DNA from: Gordoniibacillus kamchatkensis
GTDB taxonomy: Bacteria > Bacillota > Bacilli > Paenibacillales > NBRC-103111
Direction: 5' to 3'
DNA: 64,000 bases
NCBI RefSeq assembly: GCF_000829455.1
Contig: NZ_JXAK01000039.1
Span: forward strand, 1-64,000
Below, in pieces: positions 1 to 8,712 of the stretch; position 1 is the stretch's first letter, and each line of letters starts with the position of its first letter. Under the pieces are notes generated by a model. That model worked only from the letters and a program-made list of their open reading frames with translations. It was not told the DNA's origin and searched no databases. The position numbers and the translations under genes are program-made.

Positions 1-11
1 GCAACGGCGGG

Positions 12-276
12 GCTGTGCCGGGTGTTTGCGGAACGGTGTTCCGTTAATGTGGGCAACGGCGGGGGTGTGCCGAGCGTTAGCGCAACGGTGTTCCGTTAAT
101 GCGAGCGGCGGTGGGGCTGTGCCGAGCGTTAGCGGAACTGTGTTCCGTTAACGCGGGCAGAAACGAGGTTGTGCCAGGCGTTAGCGGAACTGTGTTCCGT
201 TATGCGCGGTCTTGGGACTGTCGTAATGGTGAAAACGTGCCGAATTCGCGTAAATAGCGGACTCTGGTTCCGTTAA
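12..276. repeat. 52-bp tandem repeat with palindromic core
   Basis: Four well-kept copies recur at an exact 52-bp period (the TGTGCC/TGTGCCG motif starts at 14, 66, 118 and 170), followed by a degenerate copy near 233-276. Each unit carries an imperfect palindrome of the form TTAGCGGAAC-TGT-GTTCCGTTAA. A further related palindrome, without the rest of the unit, sits at about 303-327. No protein is suggested on either strand. Palindromic repeats of this kind are common between genes of Paenibacillaceae (general knowledge); function unknown. Confidence 0.85.
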
Positions 277-632
277 CTTTGGGAAATACCCGGGAAATGA
301 AGCGATAACGGAACGCTATTCCGCTAAGCCTTTTACGCTCCGGGATGCTGCCGTGAACAGTCGCAGCTTTGCACTCCGCATTTAGCCGGCTTCTGCAATA
401 AGCAACTGCAGGCAGCGGTTAGCCTAGTAAGCTACTGTAAGCTGACACGTACTGTATTCCCCGGCAAGCCGCAAGCTTCACATGCTTCAAAAAGCAACAA
501 CAAACTAACACAGGCTTGCGCTCCTCAGGTCAGCTTCCTAAGCCTTCCCCATCACCGCGCAACCTTCAAGCAAAAATGAGTTGCTCGCCGCCGTGCAGAC
601 GCGGCAAGCCGCCGCAAGAGGCCGTGCGCCTC
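277..632. other. Non-coding stretch, no gene seen
   Basis: Apart from the stray palindrome near 303-327, I see no convincing coding frame, RNA gene or terminator before the AraC-type gene. Short open frames here are GC-rich shadows. Confidence 0.5.
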
Positions 633-1650
633 TCATCGCCGTTTGCCGCGACCGCGAAACGCGGCGGGCGCCATTCCCATCTGCTTCGTGAACACGCGCG
701 TGAAATAATGCACAGAGCCGAACCCGGTGCGCACCGCAATTTCTTTGATCGGAAGAGGTGATTCCGCAAGCAGCTCCGCGCCGAGACGCACGCGCTCTTT
801 GCGAAGCCATTCACCGACCGGCTCGCCTTGCTGCTCCTGAAAGAGTCTGGACAAATGGCGCACCGACACATGCAAATAGTCGGCGACGTGGGCAAGGCGC
901 AACGGCTCGGCCAAATTGTCGCGCATGAGCAGCTTGGCCTGCTCGACGAGGCCGTGCGTCAGCCGCGCAGCGGGCTTCGCCGCCCCCCCGCTGCTGCAGC
1001 TCCGGAGCGAACAGCTGCGGGAACGAGGCCGTGAGCGCGTACGCGATCGCGTCCAGGGCAAGGGGCTCGCCCTGTGCAGTAGCGGCCGCTTCGCGAAGCA
1101 GCGCCTCCCACAAATGTGCGGCAGCCGTATTCGCGGCGTCGTCCACCCAGAGCAACCGTCCCGCAGCTGCCAGTCGCTCGTACGCTTCCGTCAGCGCGGC
1201 GGTCTCGAGCTTGCCGTTCCCGCCATGCCCCGGCATCGGCGCCGCAGCACCGGCACCGGCATTGGCATCGTGGGGACTGAGGGTACGGTACGCCCCTTCC
1301 CCCGCCTCCTGCTTTTCCATGTCCGATTCCGTTTCAAACGCGACAAACAGCAAGTACAGCTTGCCTTCGGGCTCGACCGTAATTTGATGAGGCACGCCCG
1401 GCCGCGAGCAAAACATCGTCCCCGCCCGAATCGGCCATTCCCGCCCGTCTTCATGATACGTTCCCGTCCCGCTCGCGCAGTAGCACACTTCAAAAAAAGA
1501 ATGCTTGTGCGGCCGGTTGGACAATAGCCCCGGCGCCGCTCCCCAGTAATGGACGCGCAGCGCACCCTGCCCGCCGGACACCCGGCGGATGCGAGCGTTG
1601 AGCCCGTTTTGCGCGTCGCGCCACGCTTGTGCGGACAATGGAACCGCCAT
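633..1650 (-). pseudogene. AraC-family regulator, frameshifted
   Basis: The N-terminal part has a cupin-like sensor domain (HKHSFFEVCYCASG, then FCSRPGVPHQI). The C-terminal AraC HTH pair (LRLAHVADYLHVSVRHLSRL and IKEIAVRTGFGSVHYFTRVF) lies in another frame. The frames meet at a run of seven C (983-989). Removing one base joins ...PELQQRG to AAKPAARL and gives one protein of about 338 residues. The start at 1650 is chosen because AGAGGTGG lies 9 nt upstream; an earlier in-frame start at 1722 lacks one. It is divergent from the PhyH dioxygenase gene, whose expression it may control (inference). A true frameshift and a homopolymer sequencing error are equally possible. Confidence 0.8.
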
Positions 1651-1676
1651 GATCGCCTGCCACCTCTCCCCCAAAT

Positions 1677-1740
1677 GTCCGTATCGGACAAAAACGTGTC
1701 TTTCCCGCATAAATACGGACAACGCTTGGCGTACTATAAT
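1677..1740 (+). promoter_or_regulatory. Inverted-repeat operator and -10 box between AraC and PhyH genes
   Basis: GTCCGTAT (1677-1684) and its exact inverse ATACGGAC (1713-1720) flank 28 bp. The left arm also forms a tight palindrome, TCCG-TAT-CGGA (1679-1689). A consensus TATAAT sits at 1735-1740 with no good -35, as expected for an activator-dependent promoter. The adjacent AraC-type protein is the obvious candidate binder (inference). Confidence 0.5.
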
Positions 1741-1780
1741 CGGCTTATCTTGAATCCCTTTACAGGAGGCTGTTAGTGCG

Positions 1781-2572
1781 ATGATAACACAGGCAGATAT
1801 CGACTTCTACCGGGAAAATGGCTATTTGCTCGTCAAAGGCGTATTCTCGCAAGCGGAAGTCGAAGAGATGCGGACGGCGATCGAACACATTTTGCGCCGC
1901 GCCGTAGAGTCCAAATTCGACAAAAACCATACGTGGGATGGCGATTATCTCGGCGACGAAGACGTGCGCAAGCTCGTGTTGAAAGGCTTCCACGAAGTGC
2001 ATTACCATCACGCCGCATTCACGCTGGCCGCCGCACATCCGAACATGACCGCAGTGCTTCGCGGGCTTATCGGGCCGAACGTGCAGCTCCACCATTCCAA
2101 AATGCTCGTGAAGCCGCCGGAGAAAGGCGCCGCCTTCCCGTTGCATCAAGACTACCCTTACTTCCCGCACGAGCGCCACACGATGCTCGCCGCCAGCCTC
2201 CATCTCGACGACGCCAATATGGAAAACGGCTGCCTGTGCGTCGTACCGGGCTCGCATAAGCAAGGCCCGCTGCCGCACGTCGGCCGCTACTATCTCGACC
2301 ACCGCACTTACCCGCTCAGCATAAGCACCCCGTGTCCGGCGGAAGCGGGCGACGTATTGTTCTTCAACTACTTGACGATTCACGGGTCCGATGCGAACCG
2401 CAGCCAGCGGCCGCGCCGCAACGTGCTGTTCCAGTACCGCGATCCGCTCGACCCGCCGACCGAAGACACGCATTTCGACTGGGGCATGGGACTTATGGTT
2501 GCCGGCGAGAACGCCGACTACTTTAACTTCCGCGAGCGCATTGCTACTACGAAACGCGGGAGCGCCATCTGA
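1781..2572 (+). CDS. Phytanoyl-CoA dioxygenase (PhyH) family protein
   Basis: This is a 263-residue Fe(II)/2-oxoglutarate-dependent oxygenase of the PhyH family. The facial triad is visible as H-x-D in FPLHQDYPYF plus a distal His in LTIHGSDANRS, with an Arg nearby (RPRRNVLFQYRD) suited to binding 2-oxoglutarate. Length and layout match bacterial PhyH proteins that hydroxylate small metabolites; the substrate cannot be read from sequence. AGGAGG lies 9-10 nt before the ATG. A strong hairpin terminator follows. The divergent AraC-type regulator suggests a sugar- or osmolyte-inducible oxidation step (inference). Confidence 0.88.
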   Translation: MITQADIDFYRENGYLLVKGVFSQAEVEEMRTAIEHILRRAVESKFDKNHTWDGDYLGDEDVRKLVLKGFHEVHYHHAAFTLAAAHPNMTAVLRGLIGPNVQLHHSKMLVKPPEKGAAFPLHQDYPYFPHERHTMLAASLHLDDANMENGCLCVVPGSHKQGPLPHVGRYYLDHRTYPLSISTPCPAEAGDVLFFNYLTIHGSDANRSQRPRRNVLFQYRDPLDPPTEDTHFDWGMGLMVAGENADYFNFRERIATTKRGSAI

Positions 2573-2584
2573 CGCACGCAAGCG

Positions 2585-2625
2585 AAAACGGCACGCCCTC
2601 CGAGCTGAGGAGGACGTGCCGTTTT
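2585..2625. terminator. Bidirectional intrinsic terminator
   Basis: AAAACGGCACG and CGTGCCGTTTT form a long GC-rich stem with A and T tracts on both sides, so it can serve both the PhyH gene (+) and the small gene at 2639 (-). Confidence 0.88.
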
Positions 2626-2638
2626 GCATGGGCGATGC

Positions 2639-2833
2639 TTACAGCCGATCGCCTTCATCTTCATGATACGCGCTATGCTCGGCGCCGCCGGTGAAATCGC
2701 GCTGGATCGTATCCATTACCGCTTCCACCCACTCGTTCAAGCTGTCGGCCGGCCCGACGTCCTCGCCCTCCGGCGGGGTCGGGATGCCGGCTGTCGGCTC
2801 CGCCGTCTGGCTCAAGTCCTGCTTCTCGCTCAC
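2639..2833 (-). CDS. Small acidic hypothetical protein
   Basis: About 64 residues, strongly acidic, Pro-rich in the middle (AGIPTPPEGEDVGP), with no membrane segment or known domain. I prefer the GTG at 2833 because GGAAGAGG lies 5 nt upstream; a longer version from a GTG at 2872 has only a distant GGGAGG. It sits between two terminators and downstream of tagO, so it probably has its own promoter. I do not recognise it. Its reality rests on the RBS and codon usage only. Confidence 0.5.
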   Translation of the reverse strand: MSEKQDLSQTAEPTAGIPTPPEGEDVGPADSLNEWVEAVMDTIQRDFTGGAEHSAYHEDEGDRL

Positions 2834-2911
2834 GGAATCCTCTTCCTTCCTTGCCAAAATCACTGGCGTCACGCCGCTAGTTTCCGCCTCCCGACGGCCG
2901 TTTATGCGCGC

Positions 2912-2937
2912 AAAAAAAAAGCCGCCGGGGCGGCTTT
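2912..2937 (-). terminator. Intrinsic terminator of tagO-like gene
   Basis: On the minus strand AAAGCCGCC pairs with GGCGGCTTT and is followed by a run of T. The stem overlaps the stop codon of the tagO-like gene. Confidence 0.88.
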
Positions 2938-3914
2938 ACACTTTCAGCAGCAGCAGGATGATCGACGACAGGCTGAGGCATAGGCTGATGAGGCACAAGA
3001 CGGCGACGACCTGCTTCGGGCTCATGCCGCTGCGCAGCAGCCGGTAGTGGGCTTGGCTGGCATCGGCTTGATAGATCGGCTTTCCTTGCGCGAACCGCTT
3101 GGCGATCACGAACAGGTTGTCAAAAATCGGAACGCCGAGCGCAAGAATCGGGATGAACAGCGACAGCACCGTCGCCTGCTTGAACGCACCGTCGAGTGCG
3201 ATAACGCCGAGTATGTATCCGAGGAACGTCGCCCCGGCATCGCCCATAAACACTTTGGCCGGAGGCTTGTTGTAGCGCAAGTACGCCGCCGCCACGCCGG
3301 CAAGCATGATGGCCATCAGCGCCGAACCCGTCTGCCCTTTGGTCAGCGCCACGATGAACAGCGTCACCGCCGAAATGGCCGATAAGCCGCCCGCCAACCC
3401 GTCCATACCGTCCATGAAGTTGATCACCGTCGTAACGCCGAAAATCCACATGATCGTGAGCACGAACTGCAGCCAGTCGCTAAGCACGACGAAATCGCCG
3501 CTGAACGGATTGTAGAAGCCGGTGAAACGGATTCCCGCCGCATACACGAGCACGGCCGCCGATACTTGCACGATCAGCTTCGGCAGCGCCGCCAGCTCTT
3601 TGCCCCGCGTTTTGTACCAGTCATCGACCGTGCCGATGACGAGCAGCAGCACCGAGCCGCCAACGATCGCCGCCGTCTGCCAATCGAAGCCTCCGGCGCC
3701 GAAAACGAAATACGTGACGAGAAAGCCGATGAAAATCGCGTAGCTGGCCGTCAGCGGAATCGGCTCGCGGTGAATTTTGCGTTCGACGTCGCGGCGCGGT
3801 TTGTCAACGAAATCGAGCCGGAAGGCAAGCTTGCTGAGCGGAGGGATGAGTACAAATACGATAGCGAACGAAAGGACGAAAGCAAGCGCGTACTGAATGG
3901 GGGATCAACTCCAT
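2936..3914 (-). CDS. tagO: Undecaprenyl-phosphate N-acetylglucosaminyl 1-phosphate transferase (TagO/WecA type), start region frameshifted
   Basis: Polytopic membrane enzyme of the MraY/WecA/TagO family that loads GlcNAc-1-P onto undecaprenyl phosphate for teichoic acid or other glycopolymer synthesis. Family motifs are present: RKIHREP near the N terminus, GTVDDW, NFMDGMDGLAGG, GDAGATFLG, and AHYRLLRSG in place of the usual HHRLL. The frame is open upstream to 3904 with no ATG, GTG or TTG before an internal GTG at 3652, which would delete the RKIH motif. An ATG at 3914 leads in if one base of the C5 run at 3898-3902 is removed; otherwise an ATT codon at 3898, 10 nt after GGAG, would have to start. 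It follows the DMT gene by about 20 nt. Confidence 0.8.
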
Positions 3915-3933
3915 GCGTAAATGAATAGTTCTG

Positions 3934-4842
3934 TTATTCATTATAGGAGTTGCCGGATATTTTGTCGATATACGGAATTTGATGCGCTGCCATCCTTATC
4001 CCTTCCCAATTGACCAAAAAAATGCCCGCGCATATGAACGCCCCGCCTACCCCGACGCTCCATCCTACCTTCTCGCCGAGCATCAGCCAGCTCGACAGAA
4101 CGCCGAACAGCGGCACAAGAAACAGAAAAGCGCTCGTTTTCCCGGGATCTCCGGTGCGGAGCAAGTAAAACCAGAGCGAGAACTGGACGATCGAGCCCAT
4201 GACCGCAAGCCACAGCACGACGGCAACCGAAATCTCGTTGAAAGCAAAGCGCGGATGTTCTGCAAACATGCTTAAAACGAGCAGCGCGATTCCCCCGGCA
4301 AGCATCTGATAAGCGGCGAGCACGTTCATATCGAACGCCGGACCCCATCGTTTGACGAGCAAAGTGGCCATTGCGAACGAGAGTGCGCCCGCAAAGCCGA
4401 TGAAGGTGCCCGGTTGAAAGCCCATATGAAGTCCAAAGGCGAATACAACGCCAATAAAACCGACAACCACTCCAAGCCACTGCCGCACCTTGTACACCGC
4501 CCCGGTCAGCAGCGTCCCAAGCACGATGACGAGCAGCGGGTTCGTACAGGTGATGATCGAGGATTCGCCGGAACTGATCCAGCGCATGCTGAAGTACGCG
4601 CAGCCCATAACGCCGGCGGATTGGAACAGGCCGACCGCAGCTGCTTGCAGCCACATTTTTCCCCCGCGCGGCTGGGGTTTCCGGGCGGTGAGGAGCGCCA
4701 TCAGGCAGCCTGCCAGCACAAAGCGAATTCCCATCAGAAAAAACGGCGGCGCGTACGACAGACCGATTTTACCGACAGGAAAAGCAACGCCCATTAAGAG
4801 CGTAGTGAAAATAATGAGAGCGAAATATTTGCATTTGTTCAT
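3934..4842 (-). CDS. EamA/DMT-family transporter
   Basis: A 302-residue inner-membrane protein with about ten hydrophobic segments in two repeated halves, as in EamA drug/metabolite exporters. The ends fit the family: an N-terminal FTTLLMGVAFPVGKIGL segment and a late GVLSSWLMLGEKVGW segment. Substrate unknown. GGGAGG lies before the ATG at 4842. It is divergent from a LysR gene, the usual arrangement for LysR control of an exporter. Confidence 0.88.
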   Translation of the reverse strand: MNKCKYFALIIFTTLLMGVAFPVGKIGLSYAPPFFLMGIRFVLAGCLMALLTARKPQPRGGKMWLQAAAVGLFQSAGVMGCAYFSMRWISSGESSIITCTNPLLVIVLGTLLTGAVYKVRQWLGVVVGFIGVVFAFGLHMGFQPGTFIGFAGALSFAMATLLVKRWGPAFDMNVLAAYQMLAGGIALLVLSMFAEHPRFAFNEISVAVVLWLAVMGSIVQFSLWFYLLRTGDPGKTSAFLFLVPLFGVLSSWLMLGEKVGWSVGVGGAFICAGIFLVNWEGIRMAAHQIPYIDKISGNSYNE

Positions 4843-4878
4843 GTTCGAATCCTCCCTATCGCTGTTGGATGGTTCCAG

Positions 4879-4907
4879 TTTAACGGAGGATTGGTTTTAT
4901 GTATAAT
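4879..4907 (+). promoter_or_regulatory. Predicted sigma-A promoter for LysR gene
   Basis: TTTAAC (4879-4884) and TATAAT (4902-4907) are separated by exactly 17 bp, upstream of the LysR gene and overlapping the divergent intergenic space. Confidence 0.55.
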
Positions 4908-4998
4908 GATTGTTGAAGATACTTGAATTCATTATTTATGATATTAACTAATGAAGTCGATGCCGCTTGGCGGTATCGCAGAACAGACGGAGGCGATC

Positions 4999-5877
4999 AT
5001 GATGGAGAGCGCAGATTTGCGGGTCTTCCAAGCGGTAGCCCGCGAAGGATCAATTACGAAAGCCGCGTCCCGGCTCGGTTACGTCCAATCGAACGTGACG
5101 GCCCGCATTCGGCAGCTGGAATCGGAGCTCGGGACCGAGCTGTTTTTCCGCCACAACCGGGGCATGACGCTTTCCCCCAGCGGCAAAACGCTGCTCGCGT
5201 ACGCCGACAAAATCGTCGGTCTGATGGACGAAGCTGTAAAAGCTCTTACCAGCACGGACGACCCGGCCGGGCGTCTGCTGATCGGGTCGACGCAATCGGC
5301 GGCCGCGGTCCGGATGCCCAAGCTGCTTGCCGCCTACTACAACCGTTACCCGAATGTGCAGCTGTCGCTTACGGCGGGGCATTCCGACTTTTTAACCGAG
5401 AAGGTGCTCCAATATGAACTGGACGGCGCCTTCATCGGAAACAAGAGCAATCACCCCGAGCTGCAATCGGTACCCGCTTTCGAAGAAGAGCTGGTCATCG
5501 TCTCGGCGCCGCCGGTAACGAGTCTGGAAGAGGCCGTCACCAAGCCGATCCTTGTGTTCAGCTCGGGCTGCACCTATCGCGACGTTCTGAAACGGTGGCT
5601 GCCTACCGTCGGGTGGACGCAGTCGGTCGTCATGGAATTCGGCACTTTGGAAGCGATCATCGGCGGCGTCGCGGCGGGGCTCGGCATCTCGCTCCTGCCC
5701 AGAAGCGTTGTCGGCAAGCACGAGGCGGACGGTGCGATCCGCGTGCATGCGGTTCCCGATACGATCAGGCATATGCCGACTACGTTCATTACGCGCAAAG
5801 ATTCGTTCGCCAGCAGCGCCTTGCGCGCTTTTATCGCCACGTTCTCGGCAGCCGGCGAGCCGCTGGAAACGGTATGA
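4999..5877 (+). CDS. LysR-family transcriptional regulator
   Basis: The N-terminal winged HTH is typical (FQAVAREGSITKAASRLGYV, then VTARIRQLESELGTELFFR), followed by a periplasmic-binding-like effector domain of about 200 residues. I start at the ATG-ATG pair (4999/5002) because GGAGG precedes it by 5 and 8 nt; an upstream in-frame ATG at 4951 has none. Length (293 residues) is normal for LysR. The divergent DMT exporter at 4842 is the likely target (inference). Confidence 0.9.
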   Translation: MMESADLRVFQAVAREGSITKAASRLGYVQSNVTARIRQLESELGTELFFRHNRGMTLSPSGKTLLAYADKIVGLMDEAVKALTSTDDPAGRLLIGSTQSAAAVRMPKLLAAYYNRYPNVQLSLTAGHSDFLTEKVLQYELDGAFIGNKSNHPELQSVPAFEEELVIVSAPPVTSLEEAVTKPILVFSSGCTYRDVLKRWLPTVGWTQSVVMEFGTLEAIIGGVAAGLGISLLPRSVVGKHEADGAIRVHAVPDTIRHMPTTFITRKDSFASSALRAFIATFSAAGEPLETV

Positions 5878-5885
5878 ATGTATCA

Positions 5886-5931
5886 AAAAAGCAATGCCAG
5901 GCTTGCCGCAGCATGCCTGGCATTGCTTTTT
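5886..5931. terminator. Bidirectional intrinsic terminator
   Basis: AAAAGCAATGCCAGGC pairs perfectly with GCCTGGCATTGCTTTT around a 12-nt loop, between the convergent LysR gene and the FtsH-like remnant. Confidence 0.9.
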
Positions 5932-5940
5932 CCATCTTCC

Positions 5941-6800
5941 TTATTCGGGATCCCGCCCGCCATCGCCGACTTCCTCCGGCAGCTGCGCCGGGGCAGCCTC
6001 GGCAAACGACTCGATAAGCGCCCGAGGCTTGACTTCGGGCGGCTCCGGCCGGGTACGGCCGTATAGCCGCACATAGATTTGCTCGATCTCCTCGCCGGTC
6101 AAATCGCCTCGCATCAACAGCTCCTCTGCAATGGCATGAACGAACTCGGCGTGCTCCTTAACCAGCTCTTTCACTTGCTGCATCTGGTCTTTCAGCAGCT
6201 CGTTGATCTTGGGCCTGAGCGCCTTGAGAGCTTCTGTTCGCGAGCCTATAGCGAGATAGCTGAACAGATCGTCGCCCATGCCGACCATACCAAGGTACGT
6301 ACCGGCCATCTCAGTCGCCCGCCGCAGGTCGGATGTGACGCCGTTTAACTTTTTGCCCAGAAACTCCTCTTCCACTGCCCGGGCAGCCAGGCAGACCTGA
6401 ATGTCCGCCAAAATTTCGCTGTCGGTGCGGTTGTACCGCTCTTGCGTCGGCTTCGTGGCGGCAAGACCGAGCGAATCGCCGCGGCGGATGATCGTCACTT
6501 TCCACACCCGCGCGTGCGCCTTCAGCAAATACTGCGCAACCGCATGGCCTGCTTCGTGATAGGCGACGTTCCGCTTCTCGTCATCGCTCATGGAGCGAAG
6601 CGGCTGCTTGAGGCCCCATTCATAGGTCTCCATCGCGGCCCGGAAGTCGTCGTAACCGGCGACTTGAGCGCCCCGCTGGTGGGCGATCACGACCGACTCG
6701 TTGACGATATGCTTGATCTGCGCCGGGCTGTAGCCAACCGTATCGAGCGCCGCCCGCTCTGGGGTCAAAGTAGAGTCCCGTTTCACCTTTTGTATTGTTC
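5941..6800 (-). pseudogene. FtsH-like AAA protease, C-terminal part, cut by recombinase element
   Basis: The frame encodes the end of an AAA module (DTVGYSPAQIKHIVNESVVI) and then an M41-type zinc peptidase domain with the catalytic HEAGH motif (NVAYHEAGHAVAQYLL). The ATPase core (Walker A and B) that should precede it is missing. Protease homology stops at about KVKRDSTLTPERAAL, near 6790-6800, where recombinase-derived sequence begins. I found no N-terminal half elsewhere in the window, so the partner lies outside or is lost. The gene was probably a membrane or cytosolic quality-control protease of the FtsH-like type seen in Paenibacillaceae. It should now be non-functional. Confidence 0.8.
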
Positions 6801-8494
6801 TCGGAATAGGAAGGCACTTTCCCCCTTTCACCTCGCAAGGACTTTTTTTGCTTATGCATCTTGCTTTGGATGCTGTTATGGAAGCCTGTTTTATATACGA
6901 AGGTCAGTTTGTACGGCTCGTGACTTTCCTGATTGGAGTTCTCCCCAATAATAACTTTATCGACAATGCTTTCGAATACGTTCCGGTCGAATGCGGTCAG
7001 AACCTCATTCGTTTGAAGCACTTTGCGAAAATGTTCAAGCCGTTTTACCAAGTCAATTTCATCTTGCGCGGATTGCTCCAACTGTTCCTTTTCTTCGAGC
7101 AATTTAGTAAGCGAAGTATCGAGTTCCGCATACTTCTGTTCGTAAGTAGCCCTGTCTATTTTCTCATCCAGGCACAAATCAATTAGTTTGCAACGTTTTT
7201 GCTCCGTAACCTGAATATCGCTGATAATTTTGTTCAGTCGCTTTTGATTATTCTGGTCGCTAAACACGGACTCCATTCTTTTCATAAGCTCGTCCAGCAC
7301 ATCCGAATTGTTGCGGCACACCAATTTGTACGATTCGACAAAAGCACCCTCAATCAGCCTTTCCTCCAAGGCTTTACTGTGAGGGCAGTATTTCTTCCCC
7401 TTTTTCGTGGCTGTCACGCACTGCCAAATCACCTTCTCGTGCGGGGTTCCGCTGTGCCAGTTCCGCCGCGAGAGATTGCTTCCGCAGAAAGCACATTCCA
7501 ACTTGCTGCTGAAAGCAAATTTTCTGCTGTACTTGTCCCGCTTGCCTTTTGCGCCGCGGCAGCGATTTTCGCCTCTTCGATGCAATATATCCTGCGCCTT
7601 CTCAAATACTTCCTCGCTGACAATCGGCTCATGATGATTTTTGACATAAAACTGATCTTCCTCGCCGTAATTGTCCAGTCTTCTCTTGGAAATGGGATCG
7701 ACGGTAAATGTCTTTCCTTGCAGCAAATCGCCTTTGTACTTCTCATTCTTTATGATACCAAGAACGGTTGTGTCCTGCCATTCGACCCTTCCGTACTTGG
7801 TCTTATGTCCCGCCTCAGTCAGTTCCTTGGCAATAACGTAAGCGCCGATCCCCGATGTATATCGTTCAAAAATATAGCGGACGATTTCGGCTTCTTCTTG
7901 ATTAACGGCTATCGTTTTCGTATTCACATCGTAATCGTATCCCAGACAACTTTGAAAGCCCACCAGTTCGCCTCGCTTCATTTTCATCTTTAGACCTTTT
8001 TTTACGTTGGCGGAGATGTTCTCCACTTCCTGCTGCGCTACGGAGCTTAGAATGACGAGCAACAATTCGCCGTCCATCGTCAGCGTATTGATATTCTCGT
8101 CTTCAAAAAATACGGCGATGCTTTTTTCTTTCAACATTCGGACGTATTTCAACGTATCCAGCGTGTTTCTTGCAAATCTGGAGATAGACTTCGTGATGAT
8201 CATATCAATTTTCCCATCCATACAATCGTTAATCATGCGTTGGAAATTCTCTCGCTTCGTTACCTGAGTCCCGGTTATGGCTTCATCTGCATAAATATCA
8301 ACCAGCACCCAGTCGCTTCGTTTGCTAACGAGATCGGTATAGTAGGCGACTTGCGATTTGTAGCTGTTCAATTGCTCCTCAGTGTCGGTACTTACGCGGG
8401 CATAAGGGGCGACGCGAAGAACATCCGATAACTTTCCGGCGTTGCGATCCGATATTTTCCGACTTGCTTTAATCACTTGCACTTCAAGAGCCAT
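6620..8494 (-). CDS. Large serine recombinase (site-specific integrase)
   Basis: The N-terminal resolvase domain has the catalytic Ser in RVAPYARVSTDTEEQ and the SRFARNTLD motif. A recombinase domain follows (GAYVIAKELTEAGHKT), then a zinc ribbon (LECAFCGSNLSRR ... CPHSK) and a coiled coil (about residues 400-500), the standard plan of integrases of transposons and conjugative elements. The start at 8494 is preceded by GGAGG; the upstream ATG at 8509 overlaps that site. The natural C terminus is replaced: after about GKVPSYSENNTKG (near 6800) the frame reads the protease gene out of frame to 6620. It presumably integrated the element into the protease gene. Confidence 0.93.
   Translation of the reverse strand: MALEVQVIKASRKISDRNAGKLSDVLRVAPYARVSTDTEEQLNSYKSQVAYYTDLVSKRSDWVLVDIYADEAITGTQVTKRENFQRMINDCMDGKIDMIITKSISRFARNTLDTLKYVRMLKEKSIAVFFEDENINTLTMDGELLLVILSSVAQQEVENISANVKKGLKMKMKRGELVGFQSCLGYDYDVNTKTIAVNQEEAEIVRYIFERYTSGIGAYVIAKELTEAGHKTKYGRVEWQDTTVLGIIKNEKYKGDLLQGKTFTVDPISKRRLDNYGEEDQFYVKNHHEPIVSEEVFEKAQDILHRRGENRCRGAKGKRDKYSRKFAFSSKLECAFCGSNLSRRNWHSGTPHEKVIWQCVTATKKGKKYCPHSKALEERLIEGAFVESYKLVCRNNSDVLDELMKRMESVFSDQNNQKRLNKIISDIQVTEQKRCKLIDLCLDEKIDRATYEQKYAELDTSLTKLLEEKEQLEQSAQDEIDLVKRLEHFRKVLQTNEVLTAFDRNVFESIVDKVIIGENSNQESHEPYKLTFVYKTGFHNSIQSKMHKQKKSLRGERGKVPSYSENNTKGETGLYFDPRAGGARYGWLQPGADQAYRQRVGRDRPPAGRSSRRLRRLPGRDGDL
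6785..6800. other. Probable attachment-site junction of integrated element
   Basis: Protease-type coding sequence ends and recombinase-type sequence begins within this interval. The GC-rich composition to the left changes to lower GC on the right. The exact core cannot be fixed without the empty site. The other end of the element is not identified here. Confidence 0.55.
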
Positions 8495-8565
8495 GATGTT
8501 GTCCTCCATTCTTATTTACTTGCCATCAGTTTAATAAGAGATGGGCGGACCGACAAATGTGCGAA

Positions 8566-8712
8566 TCAAGAAGTAAGGTCCGAAATGATGCCGTAATCCT
8601 GCATCGTTTTGTTCTTTATCAAATGAAATTCGCTTTCTGTAATCAAAGATAATGCCAGCAGCTGTCTTATCATAGCGATTTGCATACTGTACCGGATGAG
8701 TTTATGGTTCAT
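8566..8712 (-). CDS. Small SHOCT-like protein upstream of recombinase
   Basis: A 48-residue protein beginning MNHKLIRYSMQIAMIRQLLA and continuing LITESEFHLIKNK, which fits the short SHOCT-like helix pair often encoded just before serine recombinases of integrated elements. GGGAGG precedes the ATG at 8712; the longer frame from 8820 has no such signal. It ends 72 nt before the recombinase start, so the two are likely cotranscribed. Its role is unknown, possibly an accessory to excision (inference). Confidence 0.65.
   Translation of the reverse strand: MNHKLIRYSMQIAMIRQLLALSLITESEFHLIKNKTMQDYGIISDLTS

Noticed and set aside
1-327. CRISPR array
   Set aside because: The whole 52-bp unit repeats including the would-be spacers, and no cas gene is present.
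6620-6800. The recombinase C terminus as a real protein extension
   Set aside because: This segment reads the protease gene out of frame with Arg/Gly-rich nonsense; it is a product of the insertion junction.
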